Positions 25,603 through 35,413 of a DNA stretch of 64,000 bases are shown in pieces (position 1 is the stretch's first letter; every line of letters begins with the position of its first letter). The DNA is taken from positions 46,925 through 110,924 of the forward strand of contig CAIYTT010000028.1 of the NCBI GenBank assembly GCA_903929195.1, written 5' to 3'. Under the pieces are notes generated by a model. That model was not told the origin of the DNA. It made no database searches and saw nothing but the letters and a program-made list of their open reading frames with translations. A program made the position numbers and the translations under genes. This stretch comes from an uncultured Bacteroidota bacterium (lineage in GTDB: Bacteria; Bacteroidota; Bacteroidia; Chitinophagales; Chitinophagaceae).

Positions 25603-26904
25603 ATGAAAAACAAAAAAAGTAATAAAATTACAATTTTGAGGTTTTTTATCTTGTTGATTCTGTTTTGTCAAAGTAAAGTATCCTTAGCACAATTACCTAA
25701 GTTTGATACTATTGGTATTACCTTGGAAAAGGCAGAACAACTTTTTTTAAAAAACAATTTACAATTATTATCTCAAAAATATAATGTAGATGCTACAAAA
25801 GCATTGATAATACAAGCTAAACTGTATCCAAATCCCAATTTCAATTTTGCTCAAGGTGCCTATAATCCGCAAACAGGTAAATGGTTTGAAATTGGTGCAA
25901 ATGCAGAGGAAGCCTACCAGGTTTCACAATTAATTGTATTGTCTCATAAAATAAAAAAGCAAGTAAAAATAGCAGAAACAAACAGCAAACTTGCAGAAGA
26001 TAACTTATATGATATGCTAAGGTCACTAAAGCTAGCTCTTAGAGTTACTTTTTACAATATCTATTATTATCAACAAACAGCAAAAGTATATACTGATGAA
26101 ATAAATTCTTTAACTACAATTGTTGCTGCTTATAAACAAATTGAAGATAAAGGTTATATAGCAGAATCGGATATTGTACGGGTACAAGCACAATTGTATT
26201 CTCTACAAAGTGAATATCAAAACCTTATTGATAATATTAATGATAATGAAAGTCAATTAAGATTATTAATGCAAACCGAACCAACTATTTTTTATAAGCC
26301 TGAAATAAATAGTGAAATTATAAATGCAGACCCACTTAGGTATGGTCTAAAGACATTGATGGATTCTACCTACAATAACCGGACTGACCTTATGATTGCA
26401 AAAGATAATTTATTATTAAGTCAGCAAACATATACTTATCAGAAGGCAATAGCAGTTCCCGACATTACAACAGGTATTAATGCAGATAGACATGGTAGTT
26501 ATTATACCGACTTCAATTCTTTAAATATTGGCATTGATATTCCTATATTTAATCGGAATCAGGGAAATATTAAAAATGCGAAAATTTTAATAAATTACAA
26601 TGAAACACAATTGCAACTTACTAAAAAAACAGTTGAAGAAGAAGTAATTAGGGGACTACAAAAAGCACTTGATGCAGATAAATTATATAGAGGAATTGAC
26701 ACTACGTTCACGAATAAATTTGACCATTTGGCTAAAGAAATGATGAAAAATTACATGAAAAGAAATGTTAGTTTAATAAATTTTCTTACTTTTTATGATT
26801 CTTACAAGCAAAACATTGTTCAATTTAATACAATTCTTCTGAATAAAATAGATGCACTGGAAAACATAAACTATTTAACCGGTACTAACTTTTTTAACAA
26901 ATAA
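25603..26904 (+). CDS. czcC: CzcC/CusC-like outer membrane factor (TolC family)
   Basis: From the ATG at 25603 (MKNKKSNKITILRFFILL) the 433-residue product has a signal peptide to about residue 30. It then has the duplicated outer-membrane-efflux domain: ITLEKAEQLFLKNNLQLLSQK at the first helix, YNPQTGKWFEIGANAEEAY, VSQLIVLSHKIKKQVKIAE and NIGIDIPIFNRNQGNIKNA in the second half. Trimeric channels of this type carry substrate through the outer membrane for RND pumps. In-frame ATG at 25591 and TTG at 25561 are alternative starts but put charged residues ahead of the signal. Followed by the adaptor and pump genes 33 and 17 nt apart. Confidence 0.85.
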   Translation: MKNKKSNKITILRFFILLILFCQSKVSLAQLPKFDTIGITLEKAEQLFLKNNLQLLSQKYNVDATKALIIQAKLYPNPNFNFAQGAYNPQTGKWFEIGANAEEAYQVSQLIVLSHKIKKQVKIAETNSKLAEDNLYDMLRSLKLALRVTFYNIYYYQQTAKVYTDEINSLTTIVAAYKQIEDKGYIAESDIVRVQAQLYSLQSEYQNLIDNINDNESQLRLLMQTEPTIFYKPEINSEIINADPLRYGLKTLMDSTYNNRTDLMIAKDNLLLSQQTYTYQKAIAVPDITTGINADRHGSYYTDFNSLNIGIDIPIFNRNQGNIKNAKILINYNETQLQLTKKTVEEEVIRGLQKALDADKLYRGIDTTFTNKFDHLAKEMMKNYMKRNVSLINFLTFYDSYKQNIVQFNTILLNKIDALENINYLTGTNFFNK

Positions 26905-26937
26905 TCTTAATATAACTAAAGTTATAAAAATTTAAAA

Positions 26938-28038
26938 ATGAAAAATTTAAAAATGAAATTCAGTATTATTTTTTTACTGTTTTCTTCTTCAGTAGTATTT
27001 ATTGGTTGTAATGAGAGTACCAAAAAAGTTGAAGAAAAACAGAAATATACGATTCCTGATAGTTTATTGAAAACATTAACCATAGATACTGTAAAAAAGT
27101 GTCAATTGTTGAATGCATTAACTCTTACAGGTATGGTTGATTTTAGCCAGGATAAACAAGTAAATATTTTTTCTTTGGTAAGCGGTAATGTGCAAGATAT
27201 AAAAGTGCAATTAGGAGATTATGTTACTGCCGGGCAAGTATTAGCTGTAGTAAAAAGTAGTGAAATGGCAGGTTTCGGAAACAATTTATTGATAGCCCAG
27301 ACAAATGTTACTGCTACAAAAAAACAATTAGATGCCGCTAATGATTTATACAAAAGTGGTCTTGCCTCTATTTTAGATGTTACAACAGCACAAGTAAATT
27401 ACGACCAGGCTGCATCGCAATTAGAAATGGCAAAAAAAATATTAAAAATTAATGGTAACAATACGCAAGGAGATTATATAATAAAATCACCAATCAATGG
27501 TTTTGTGGTTCAAAAAAATATTACAAATAATTCATCTGTACGTGCAGACAATGGAGGAAATCTTTTTACAATATCAGACCTTAAAGATGTATGGGTTCAA
27601 GCTAATGTATATGAAGCTAATATAGAACAAGTACATCTTGGCGATAAAGTGGAAGTAAGAACATTATCGGCACCCGATAGAGTATATCATGGCAAAGTAG
27701 ATAAAATTCTAAATGTATTAGACCCTTCAAGTAAGGTAATAAAAGTAAGAATTGTATTACCCAACCCCGATTATATACTTAAACCACAAATGTTTGCAAG
27801 TATTGTTTTATCAAGTCAAACAGCTACTCAATCTTTATCTATTCCTAAAAAGGCTTTAGTTTACGACCATAGCCAGTATTATGTAGTACTATATAAAGGT
27901 AAAGGTAATGCTGATATAACACCGGTTGAAGTGTTAAATACCGTAGGCGACATTGTTTATATTAATGCGGGTATTAAAGAAGGAGACCAAATTATCTCAA
28001 CACTTGCTCTCCAAATTTACAGTGAATTAAATAATTAA
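26938..28038 (+). CDS. czcB: CzcB-like membrane fusion protein (periplasmic adaptor, lipoprotein)
   Basis: The 366-residue product starts with a lipoprotein signal (FSSSVVFIGCNES, Cys near 24). The adaptor fold follows: VSGNVQDIKVQLGDYVTAGQVLAVV lipoyl half, helical hairpin (about 115-155), IKSPINGFVVQKNITNNSSV second lipoyl half, and beta-barrel ANVYEANIEQVHLGDKVEVRTL. It links the RND pump to the outer membrane channel. No His-rich metal-binding N-terminus of the kind seen in some CzcB proteins is present. An ATG five codons later is an equal start. Confidence 0.85.
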   Translation: MKNLKMKFSIIFLLFSSSVVFIGCNESTKKVEEKQKYTIPDSLLKTLTIDTVKKCQLLNALTLTGMVDFSQDKQVNIFSLVSGNVQDIKVQLGDYVTAGQVLAVVKSSEMAGFGNNLLIAQTNVTATKKQLDAANDLYKSGLASILDVTTAQVNYDQAASQLEMAKKILKINGNNTQGDYIIKSPINGFVVQKNITNNSSVRADNGGNLFTISDLKDVWVQANVYEANIEQVHLGDKVEVRTLSAPDRVYHGKVDKILNVLDPSSKVIKVRIVLPNPDYILKPQMFASIVLSSQTATQSLSIPKKALVYDHSQYYVVLYKGKGNADITPVEVLNTVGDIVYINAGIKEGDQIISTLALQIYSELNN

Positions 28039-28055
28039 TTATTTAAACTAAACAA

Positions 28056-31000
28056 ATGACAAAGTTTCTTAAAGCCATAATTGGGTTTTCTCTAAAAAAT
28101 AAATTTTTTATATTATTTGCTGCATGTGCCTTAATAATAACCGGTATTATTACATTTAAAGAAATGCCTATTGAAGCATTCCCCGATGTTACCAATACTG
28201 AAATAGATATTATAACACAATGGCCCGGGAGAAGTGCAGAAGAAGTAGAAAAATTCATTACAATACCAATTGAAATTGCTATGAATCCGGTTCAACAAAA
28301 AATGAGCCTTCGTTCTACAAGTATTTTTGGGTTATCTTTTATTAAAATTATTTTTGATGATGAAGTAAAAGACCCGCAAGCAAGACAACAGGTAATGAAT
28401 TTACTTGGAAACGCTAATTTACCACCAAATGTAATACCCGCTGTGCAACCGCCAATAGGCCCAACAGGCGAAATTTTTAGGTACACGTTAAAAAGCACTT
28501 TCCGTGATGTAAGAGAATTAAAAACAATGCAAGATTGGGTAATAGACCGCAAGCTGCGCGCAATACCGGGTATAGGAGACCTGAATGCATTCGGTGGAAA
28601 ATCTAAGGCTTATGAAATTAAAGTGAATCCGGGGAAATTAGCTTCTTTAGGTATTACTTCTTTAGATGTATTTACAGCAGTTCAAAAAACAAATATCAAT
28701 ATTGGCGGTGATATGATATTTGAAAACGATGAGGCTTATGTAGTAAGAGGTATTGGTTTGCTTAACGATGTAAATGAAATTAAAAACATCATTATTCAAA
28801 ATAATAATGGAGTTCCTTTACTTGTAAAAGATGTTGCAACAGTAGAAATATCTAATGTACCCCGTTTGGGTTGGATAGGCAGAAGTGATGTAAGTTATGA
28901 TTCTACAGGTAAAAGAATAGTTACTGACCAAGACGATGTTGTAGAATGTATTATTGTTATGCGTAAGGGAGAAAATCCGTCTGAAGTGGTTGCGGCAGTA
29001 AAAGAAGAAATAGAAAAACTGAATAGGGATGTACTACCTGCTGATACTAAGATTGTACCTTTTTACGACAGGTCTGATTTAATTTCTTATGCTACCCATA
29101 CCGTTTTACATAACCTTACAGAAGGTATTATTCTCGTTATTATTCTTGTCTCTTTATTCCTTTTTGACTGGCGAACTACTTTAATTGTAGCAGTAATCAT
29201 TCCAATATCTTTATTGTTTGCATTTATATGTTTACGTTTAAGAGGCATGACTGCTAATTTACTGTCTTTGGGAGCCGTAGATTTTGGTATTATTATAGAT
29301 GGTGCAGTTGTAATGGTTGAAGGCTTATTTGTGGCACTAAATGCCAAAGCACTTGATGTAGGCATGGAAAAATATAATAAACTAGCTAAAATGGGAATGT
29401 ATAGATTAGTAGGAACTAAGATGGGTAAAGCTATCTTTTTCTCTAAAATAATAATAATTACTTGTTTACTGCCCATTTTTGCTTTCCAAAAAGTTGAAGG
29501 CAAAATGTTTTCACCTTTAGCTTACACTTTAGGTTTTGCACTTTTAGGTTCCTTAATAACAACACTTACATTAGTACCGGTACTCATCTCCATGTTATTA
29601 AACAAAAATGTACATGAAAAACATAATCCGATTGTCCATTTCCTAACCAAAATAATGTTAGGTGGTTTTATAGAGTGTTTTAAACGAAAACGAATTGTAA
29701 TTACAGTTGCATCAATTTTAGTTGTTGTAGGCATTTATTCGTTCAGATACTTAGGGTCAGAATTTTTGCCCGAACTAAATGAAGGTGCAATATGGTTGCG
29801 TGTACAATTACCTTATAGTGCTTCGTTACAAAAAGGCGTAGAAGTAGCTAGACAAGTTAGAGGTATAATAATGACTTTCCCGCAAGTAAAAGTTATATCA
29901 TCCCAGAATGGAAGACCCGATGATGGTACCGATGTTGCCGGTTTTTATAATAATGAATTTGATATTATTATGTATCCGGATGATGAATGGAAACCTAAAA
30001 TAACAAAAGATGAATTGATAGACCAAATGAACAAAAAGTTATCGGTAATACCGGGTGTAAATTTAAACTTCTCACAGCCTATTATGGATAATGTGGAAGA
30101 AGCGGTTTCGGGTGTTAAAGGTTCAATTTGCATTAAAATTTACGGTGATTCGTTATACTATATGGAGAAAAAATTAACTGATATATATAATATCATGAAA
30201 AATATAAATGGAATTGAAGACTTAGGTGTTATTCATAATATGGGGCAACCTGAGATTGATGTAAACTTAGACCAACAAAAAATGGCCCTCTATGGTGTTG
30301 CCACTGCCGATGCAAATGCCGTTGTGGCAATGGCAATTGGTGGTCTGCCGGCATCTACACTATACGAAGGCATAAAAACATTTGAAATAAGAGTACGATT
30401 ACCCGAAGAATATAGAAAAACACAGGAAGATATTGGTAATTTATTAGTTCCTACCCAAAATGGAGCCAAAGTACCCATAAAAGAAATAGCTGAAATAACA
30501 AGAAAAACAGGTGCATGTATTATTTTTAGAGATGGCAACGAACGATATGCTGCACTCAAATTTTCGGTACGCGGCAGAGATATGGGTAATACCGTTGCAG
30601 AAGCACAAAAAAAGGTTGGCGAGAAAGTTACCCTGAAAAGAGGTTACAGAATGGCTTGGCAAGGGGATTTTGAAAATAAAGAACGAGCTCAAAAAAGACT
30701 TATACAAGTAGTACCAATAAGCTTATTCTTGATATTTGTAATTTTATTAAGTATGTTTGGTAATTTTAAAGATGCCGGTTTAGTATTTTTAAATGTACCA
30801 TTTGCAATAATTGGTGGCATATTTGCTTTGTTTATTACAGGTACAAACTTTAGTATATCAGCAGGTATTGGTTTTATTGCTTTATTTGGTATTTGTATTC
30901 AAGACGGCATTATTCTAATTTCTATGTTTAAGGAAAATTTACACAAAGTAAGTAAGGGTACAGAAACACTTTATACTGCAATTAAATTAGGTGTAAATGC

Positions 31001-31241
31001 AAGAATAAGACCTGTAATGATGACTGCTTTGATGGCAGCAATCGGTTTATTACCGGCAGCAATGTCTCATGGCATTGGGTCAGAAAGTTCCAGACCATTG
31101 GCAAGAGTAGTTATTGGCGGTATAATCTGTGCAATGTTATTTTCACTATGGGTGTTTCCAATTATTTTTGGTTGGGCTTATCGTAAATTTGATAAAAGAC
31201 CATTTGATAAACCGGAAGAAATAAATTCAACAAATAAATAA
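28056..31241 (+). CDS. czcA: CzcA-type heavy-metal efflux RND pump
   Basis: The 1061-residue inner membrane pump has twelve expected helices and two large periplasmic loops. Near residues 406-420 it has DFGIIIDGAVVMVEG in helix 4, the proton-relay D...D...E pattern of the heavy-metal (HME) RND group. The DFG.I.DGAV form is that of divalent-cation (Zn, Co, Cd, Ni) pumps, unlike the MVDAAIVMIEN of Cu/Ag pumps. The start PIEAFPDVTNTEIDIITQWPGRSAEEVEKFI and LPELNEGAIWLRVQLP are family hallmarks. It ends the operon; a 23-bp terminator hairpin follows. Metal specificity is inference from the motif. Confidence 0.9.
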   Translation: MTKFLKAIIGFSLKNKFFILFAACALIITGIITFKEMPIEAFPDVTNTEIDIITQWPGRSAEEVEKFITIPIEIAMNPVQQKMSLRSTSIFGLSFIKIIFDDEVKDPQARQQVMNLLGNANLPPNVIPAVQPPIGPTGEIFRYTLKSTFRDVRELKTMQDWVIDRKLRAIPGIGDLNAFGGKSKAYEIKVNPGKLASLGITSLDVFTAVQKTNINIGGDMIFENDEAYVVRGIGLLNDVNEIKNIIIQNNNGVPLLVKDVATVEISNVPRLGWIGRSDVSYDSTGKRIVTDQDDVVECIIVMRKGENPSEVVAAVKEEIEKLNRDVLPADTKIVPFYDRSDLISYATHTVLHNLTEGIILVIILVSLFLFDWRTTLIVAVIIPISLLFAFICLRLRGMTANLLSLGAVDFGIIIDGAVVMVEGLFVALNAKALDVGMEKYNKLAKMGMYRLVGTKMGKAIFFSKIIIITCLLPIFAFQKVEGKMFSPLAYTLGFALLGSLITTLTLVPVLISMLLNKNVHEKHNPIVHFLTKIMLGGFIECFKRKRIVITVASILVVVGIYSFRYLGSEFLPELNEGAIWLRVQLPYSASLQKGVEVARQVRGIIMTFPQVKVISSQNGRPDDGTDVAGFYNNEFDIIMYPDDEWKPKITKDELIDQMNKKLSVIPGVNLNFSQPIMDNVEEAVSGVKGSICIKIYGDSLYYMEKKLTDIYNIMKNINGIEDLGVIHNMGQPEIDVNLDQQKMALYGVATADANAVVAMAIGGLPASTLYEGIKTFEIRVRLPEEYRKTQEDIGNLLVPTQNGAKVPIKEIAEITRKTGACIIFRDGNERYAALKFSVRGRDMGNTVAEAQKKVGEKVTLKRGYRMAWQGDFENKERAQKRLIQVVPISLFLIFVILLSMFGNFKDAGLVFLNVPFAIIGGIFALFITGTNFSISAGIGFIALFGICIQDGIILISMFKENLHKVSKGTETLYTAIKLGVNARIRPVMMTALMAAIGLLPAAMSHGIGSESSRPLARVVIGGIICAMLFSLWVFPIIFGWAYRKFDKRPFDKPEEINSTNK

Positions 31242-31254
31242 TTTTTAATTTTTA

Positions 31255-31303
31255 AATAATATAAAAGCAATTAAAATATAATTTTAATTGCTTTTATATT
31301 ATT
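31255..31303 (+). terminator. Strong hairpin terminator of the czc operon
   Basis: Perfect 23-bp stem (31255-31277 and 31281-31303) with a 3-nt loop, containing AAAAGCAATTAAAAT, 13 nt after the czcA stop. It overlaps the TTG at 31288 that could otherwise start queG, so queG must start later. Confidence 0.8.
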
Positions 31304-31332
31304 ATATTACACAACGAAAAACACAAACTATT

Positions 31333-32265
31333 GTGTCAAATAAATTTTCAAATACTTATTTCATTAAAAATGAAGCACAACGATTAGGTTTTAATAGTTG
31401 TGGTATTGCTATTGCAGAACAATTAGATGATGATGCCATTAGATTAGAAAAATGGTTAAAAAAGGACTACCACAGTGGTATGCAGTACATGGAACAAAAT
31501 TTTGATTTACGCATAAACCCTGCAAAATTAGTACATGGGGCTAAGTCGGTTATAACCTTATTATTTAATTACTATCCCGAAAAAAAACAAAGTATTTATG
31601 CACCCAAAATTGCTAAATATGCGTATGGTATCGATTATCATTATGTAATTAAAGAGAAATTAAATGAATTACTTTACGAAATCAATTCCCACATCGGTAC
31701 AATTAACGGACGTGGTTTTGTAGATTCTGCACCTGTATTAGAACGTAGCTGGGCAGTAAAAAGTGGTTTAGGTTGGGTAGGCAAAAATGGTAATCTTATA
31801 AGCAAAAGTTCCGGGTCATTTTTATTTATAGCTACCTTAATATCAGATTTAGAGCTCATACCCGATATACCCTTTAATACCAATCATTGCGGCACATGTA
31901 CCCGTTGCATAGATGCTTGCCCTACACAAGCAATCGTATCGCCCAAACAAATTGATGCAAACAAATGCATTTCCTATCTCACTATTGAGTTAAAAGATGC
32001 TATTATACCGTCTTACTTACAAAAGAAAATGGACGGATGGATGTTTGGTTGCGATGTTTGTCAGGATGTATGCCCATGGAACCGATTTTCAAAACCAAAT
32101 ACAGAGCCAAAGTTCAGCCCGTTTCCCGAAATACTCCATTTATCTAAACAAGAATGGGAACATTTAAGCGAAGAAGCATTTAATAAAACTTTTAAAAATT
32201 CAGCACTTAAACGTACCAAATGGAGAGGTATAGAACGAAATTTAAAGGCAATTATGATAAAATAG
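31333..32265 (+). CDS. queG: Epoxyqueuosine reductase
   Basis: QueG reduces epoxyqueuosine in tRNA to queuosine, with cobalamin and two [4Fe-4S] clusters. The product shows LGFNSCGIA, RINPAKLVHGAKSVITLLFNYYP, KSGLGWVGKNG, and both clusters in CGTCTRCIDACPTQAI and CDVCQDVCPWNRF. I take the GTG at 31333 as start (310 residues, normal length): the only upstream in-frame start is the TTG at 31288, inside the czc terminator stem, and the next ATG is too far in. No SD-like sequence is seen. Stands alone. Confidence 0.9.
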   Translation: MSNKFSNTYFIKNEAQRLGFNSCGIAIAEQLDDDAIRLEKWLKKDYHSGMQYMEQNFDLRINPAKLVHGAKSVITLLFNYYPEKKQSIYAPKIAKYAYGIDYHYVIKEKLNELLYEINSHIGTINGRGFVDSAPVLERSWAVKSGLGWVGKNGNLISKSSGSFLFIATLISDLELIPDIPFNTNHCGTCTRCIDACPTQAIVSPKQIDANKCISYLTIELKDAIIPSYLQKKMDGWMFGCDVCQDVCPWNRFSKPNTEPKFSPFPEILHLSKQEWEHLSEEAFNKTFKNSALKRTKWRGIERNLKAIMIK

Positions 32266-32536
32266 CCTGCGTTAAAAAATAGAATAAGTGATATTACTTG
32301 CCTCTGTTTAATTGTATTTTATTATTATTTTTCTGTTTTATAAGTTACAAGTCAACTAATGTTTATGGTACAGGTAAGCAATTCACAAGGATTTATTATA
32401 GACTATCAACATGTAAAAAAGCATAACTATTATATATGTTAATTTTTACAAAGTAACGTTTCTACCGAAAAGAAAATACAATAAACCTGTTTCTTTATTT
32501 TGCACATCTTTATATACTATCAGATTTCAGAATATC
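32266..32536. other. Gene-free stretch between queG and the response regulator
   Basis: No credible reading frame on either strand. A TGG-N9-GC motif near 32365 resembles a sigma-54 promoter but has the wrong spacing. The palindrome that follows (32537-32554) is the only clear element. Confidence 0.4.
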
Positions 32537-32554
32537 TTATATTTGCAAATATAA
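32537..32554. promoter_or_regulatory. Perfect 18-bp palindrome containing TATATTTG on both strands
   Basis: TTATATTTGCAAATATAA is a perfect palindrome. Each strand carries TATATTTG, a TAnnTTTG -7 element (plus strand 32538-32545). It lies 58 nt before the response regulator gene. It could be the promoter, an operator for the regulator or another dimeric protein, or both overlapping. Confidence 0.55.
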
Positions 32555-32612
32555 AGCTGCAAATTACACTAATACGCAATAAAATAATAGTTTTGCATTT
32601 ATAATAATAACT

Positions 32613-33956
32613 ATGTTAGCAACTATTTTGTTGGTAGATGATGAAGAGAAGCTTAGATTATTGCTTAAACGAATAATTGTATTAGAAGGCTTTAAAGTAA
32701 TTGATGTTTCTAATTTAAGAAATGCAAGGCAAATAATTGAACATGAAAATGTTGATATTGTGCTTTGCGATGTGAAGTTGCCTGACGGTAACGGGGTGGA
32801 TTTTATTAAAGAAATAAAAGAAAAACACCCTGATATTGAGGTTATATTAATTACTGCTTTTGGAAATATAGCGGATGGTGTGCAAGCCATAAAAAACGGT
32901 GCTTACGACTATTTAGTAAAAGGGAACGATAACGATAGAATTCTACCTTTATTATTTAGAGTTGGCGAAATGATAACACTTAGAAACAAAATTCAAAGGC
33001 TTGAGAAAAAATTAGGTAAGCAAACAAATTTCGATTCTATTATTGGTGAAAGTGCTGCTATTAAAGAGTCGATAAAATTAGCACATAAAGTTGCGGTAAC
33101 CGATGCATCTGTGCTATTGAGTGGCGAAACCGGCACAGGCAAAGAGGTATTTGCTCAAGCCATACATTTAAACAGCACCAGAGCAGATAAAGCTTTCGTG
33201 GCTTTAAACTGTAGTGCTTTTAGTAAAGATTTACTTGAAAGTGAACTTTTTGGACATAAAGCCGGTTCTTTTACAGGGGCTATCAAAGACAAAAAAGGAC
33301 TTGTTGAAGAAGCAAAAGGCGGCACATTATTTCTTGATGAAATAGGGGAAATGCCTATTGAGTTGCAACCCAAAATACTAAGATTACTTGAAAACGGCAC
33401 TTATATACGCGTTGGTGATACTAAAGAACAAAAAGCTGACTTACGTATTATAGCAGCTACTAACAGAGATTTACAACAAGAAATTGCTGCTAATCTTTTT
33501 CGTAGTGATTTATATTATCGCATTGCAGTTTTTAATATTGAACTCCCACCATTACGCGAAAGGATTAACGATATACCGCTCTTTGCTCATTATTTTTTAG
33601 ACTTATATTCTAAAAAAATAAATAAAAGTATTAAATCCATATCTAAAAATGCATTAGATGCATTGAAAAACAATAATTGGAAAGGTAATATCAGAGAATT
33701 AAAAAATGTAATAGAAAGGGCTGTCATAATTGAAGATACAAATGAATTAAAAATGGATAGTTTGCCGTTAGAATTTCATTTTGCAAAGAACGACATCAAT
33801 TGTATAAACTCAGTATTTAACTTAGCAAGTATTGAGAAACAACATATATTAAAGGTGTTAAAGTATTCAAATGGTAACAAAGCCGAATCCGCTAGATTAT
33901 TAGATATTAGTTTGGCTACTCTATATAGAAAATTAGAAGAGTACGGGGTAAAATAA
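32613..33956 (+). CDS. Sigma-54-dependent response regulator (NtrC/AtoC family), orphan
   Basis: The 447-residue product has a receiver domain (residues 1-120; DD at 9-10, phospho-acceptor Asp53 in [15 protein letters not shown]), an AAA+ domain with Walker A GETGTGKE near 172, the sigma-54 contact loop GSFTGA (variant of GAFTGA), Walker [14 protein letters not shown], and the R-finger region. It ends with a Fis-type HTH ([23 protein letters not shown]). It would activate sigma-54 promoters upon phosphorylation. No histidine kinase is next to it. The only thing following is a frameshifted membrane segment and a small secreted protein. Confidence 0.9.
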   Translation: MLATILLVDDEEKLRLLLKRIIVLEGFKVIDVSNLRNARQIIEHENVDIVLCDVKLPDGNGVDFIKEIKEKHPDIEVILITAFGNIADGVQAIKNGAYDYLVKGNDNDRILPLLFRVGEMITLRNKIQRLEKKLGKQTNFDSIIGESAAIKESIKLAHKVAVTDASVLLSGETGTGKEVFAQAIHLNSTRADKAFVALNCSAFSKDLLESELFGHKAGSFTGAIKDKKGLVEEAKGGTLFLDEIGEMPIELQPKILRLLENGTYIRVGDTKEQKADLRIIAATNRDLQQEIAANLFRSDLYYRIAVFNIELPPLRERINDIPLFAHYFLDLYSKKINKSIKSISKNALDALKNNNWKGNIRELKNVIERAVIIEDTNELKMDSLPLEFHFAKNDINCINSVFNLASIEKQHILKVLKYSNGNKAESARLLDISLATLYRKLEEYGVK

Positions 33957-33963
33957 AACAATT

Positions 33964-34249
33964 TTGGTTGCAGTAATTTCAATGTTTATTCTATGCTTAC
34001 TTTCTCAAATTGAGAAAGCACCTTCTTATTTTGATAGTAATTTCCCTAAATATAAAAAGCCACATTTTTTAAAAGCTTTATCAAGTAAGGCTTACAGAAA
34101 TTCTTTCTTCTAAAACCAATTATGGCATTTCTTTTGGCAATATAGCTGTAAACAGATTGTTTATGCTAGTAACAACAATATTAATTATCGGAACTATAAT
34201 CAGCTTTTGGCTTTTGTATAAAGCAATTGATTGGTTTGAAAAAATTTAA
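33964..34249 (+). pseudogene. Frameshifted small membrane protein (possible)
   Basis: Frame 1 (from TTG 33964 or ATG 33982 to a stop at 34111) starts with a hydrophobic stretch LVAVISMFILCLLSQ and continues with a polar region to ...FLKALSSK. The +1 frame then takes over near 34088 and runs RLTEILSSKTNYGISFGNIA, then LFMLVTTILIIGTIISFWLLYKAIDWFEKI to the stop at 34247-34249. Joined, they would make about 95 residues with two membrane helices. This suggests one gene broken by a single-base change, or a sequencing slip. I know no family. The alternative is that neither frame is translated. Confidence 0.35.
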
Positions 34250-34285
34250 TTTTAACAATATTCAATAACGTATAAAATATTATAT

Positions 34286-34864
34286 ATGAAAAAGAAATTC
34301 AGTTTACTGTTATGTTGCTTTGCAATTGCAACTGTAGAAATTAATGCAAAAAGTTTGAGTGGTATTTACATGAATACGAGTGACTACAAAAATAATAAGT
34401 TAGCTTATCAATCAACATGCAATAGCGAAAAGCACAATCATTCTATATATGTAAATAACTTATTTTGGGATATGCCCAAAATTATTGTACATAATGAGGG
34501 TAAAAAATATTATTTATTAAAAGATTCTATTTTTGGGTATAAAGACTGCGATAATAATGTATTTAGATTTTATAAAAATCAGGAATACAAAATAGTAGAA
34601 ACATCTAATATGTATATTTATACTAGAGATGTGAATACTACACATGGTAAAGGATTTAAAATTGTTACACAATACTATTTCAGTAAAAATGCTGACAGTG
34701 AAATACTACCTTTAGTTTTGGAGAACCTTAAAGATGTTTATAAAAACAACATTGCCTTTATAGATTTATTAGACATGGTATTTACCAACCCAACCATTAA
34801 TATATATGACAATACTCATAATACTTTTAAAATAAACTATCTATATTCTAAAACAATTAAATAA
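34286..34864 (+). CDS. Secreted protein of unknown function
   Basis: The 192-residue product has a clear signal peptide (MKKKFSLLLCCFAIATVEIN, cut after NAK/S). The mature part is polar and rich in Asn, Lys and Tyr; YKNNKLAYQSTCNSEKHNHS near residue 34 is followed by beta-prone segments (KYYLLKDSIFGYKD, YKIVETSNMYIYTRD). It resembles short uncharacterised secreted proteins found widely in Bacteroidota (FRFYKNQEYKIVE.. style). No recognised domain. Confidence 0.6.
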   Translation: MKKKFSLLLCCFAIATVEINAKSLSGIYMNTSDYKNNKLAYQSTCNSEKHNHSIYVNNLFWDMPKIIVHNEGKKYYLLKDSIFGYKDCDNNVFRFYKNQEYKIVETSNMYIYTRDVNTTHGKGFKIVTQYYFSKNADSEILPLVLENLKDVYKNNIAFIDLLDMVFTNPTINIYDNTHNTFKINYLYSKTIK

Positions 34865-35413
34865 AAACACTTGTGGTAGCACTAATTATGTTTTTTAATA
34901 TTGTGTTGTTGCCACAAAAAAATTTGTTTTTAAAATTGTAAGACTAGCAAACTGTGTCTTGGAATATAGGCAATATCCTTTTGAAATAATTTCTCATCAT
35001 TTAGATGATACCGTACTAATTTATATAGTTAGTGATATTCAACGAACAATAAATAGTAAATGAATCTTCATAAATGCTGTTCTCCGTGTGAAAATAATTT
35101 TAAGGACAAAATTTAAACAATCTCTTTAAAGTGTAGATTTGCTTGAAAAATTCCATCAGATGGTTCGATAATTCGTTGGAGGAGTCCACTGAAGCGGAGT
35201 GAATACAATTTACTGTATTTCCTCCGCTTTTTTCATTGGCTGAAATGCCCGCCACGTCTGCAATACAGCGGAAAACAGAATTTACTCTCAGGGTTCGACA
35301 CTCGTCTTTTTTGCAATTATAAGTTATTCCTTCGGGAAGCACCAAAAATTGTAGTTTCATTTTATTGTTATAATCGCTACAGGGAGGCAAGTGAAATACT
35401 TATACAAACTTCA
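34865..35413. other. Intergenic stretch with a GC-richer block of unclear coding status
   Basis: 34865-35090 is AT-rich and empty to my eye. About 35150-35395 is clearly richer in G and C than its surroundings. It has an open 96-codon frame on the minus strand (35100-35390; start MPPCSDYNNK or, 10 codons in, MKLQFLVLPEGITYNCKKDE) and an open frame on the plus strand too. Neither product resembles anything I know. It could be a relic of a mobile element or a structured RNA. Confidence 0.3.

Noticed and set aside
32365..32385. Possible sigma-54 promoter (TGG ... GC) upstream of the sigma-54 regulator
   Set aside because: The GG-to-GC spacing is 9 instead of 10 and the -12 TTGC is poor.
35100..35390. 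96-codon minus-strand gene
   Set aside because: No known homologue, no promoter, both strands open. Reported only as a composition block.
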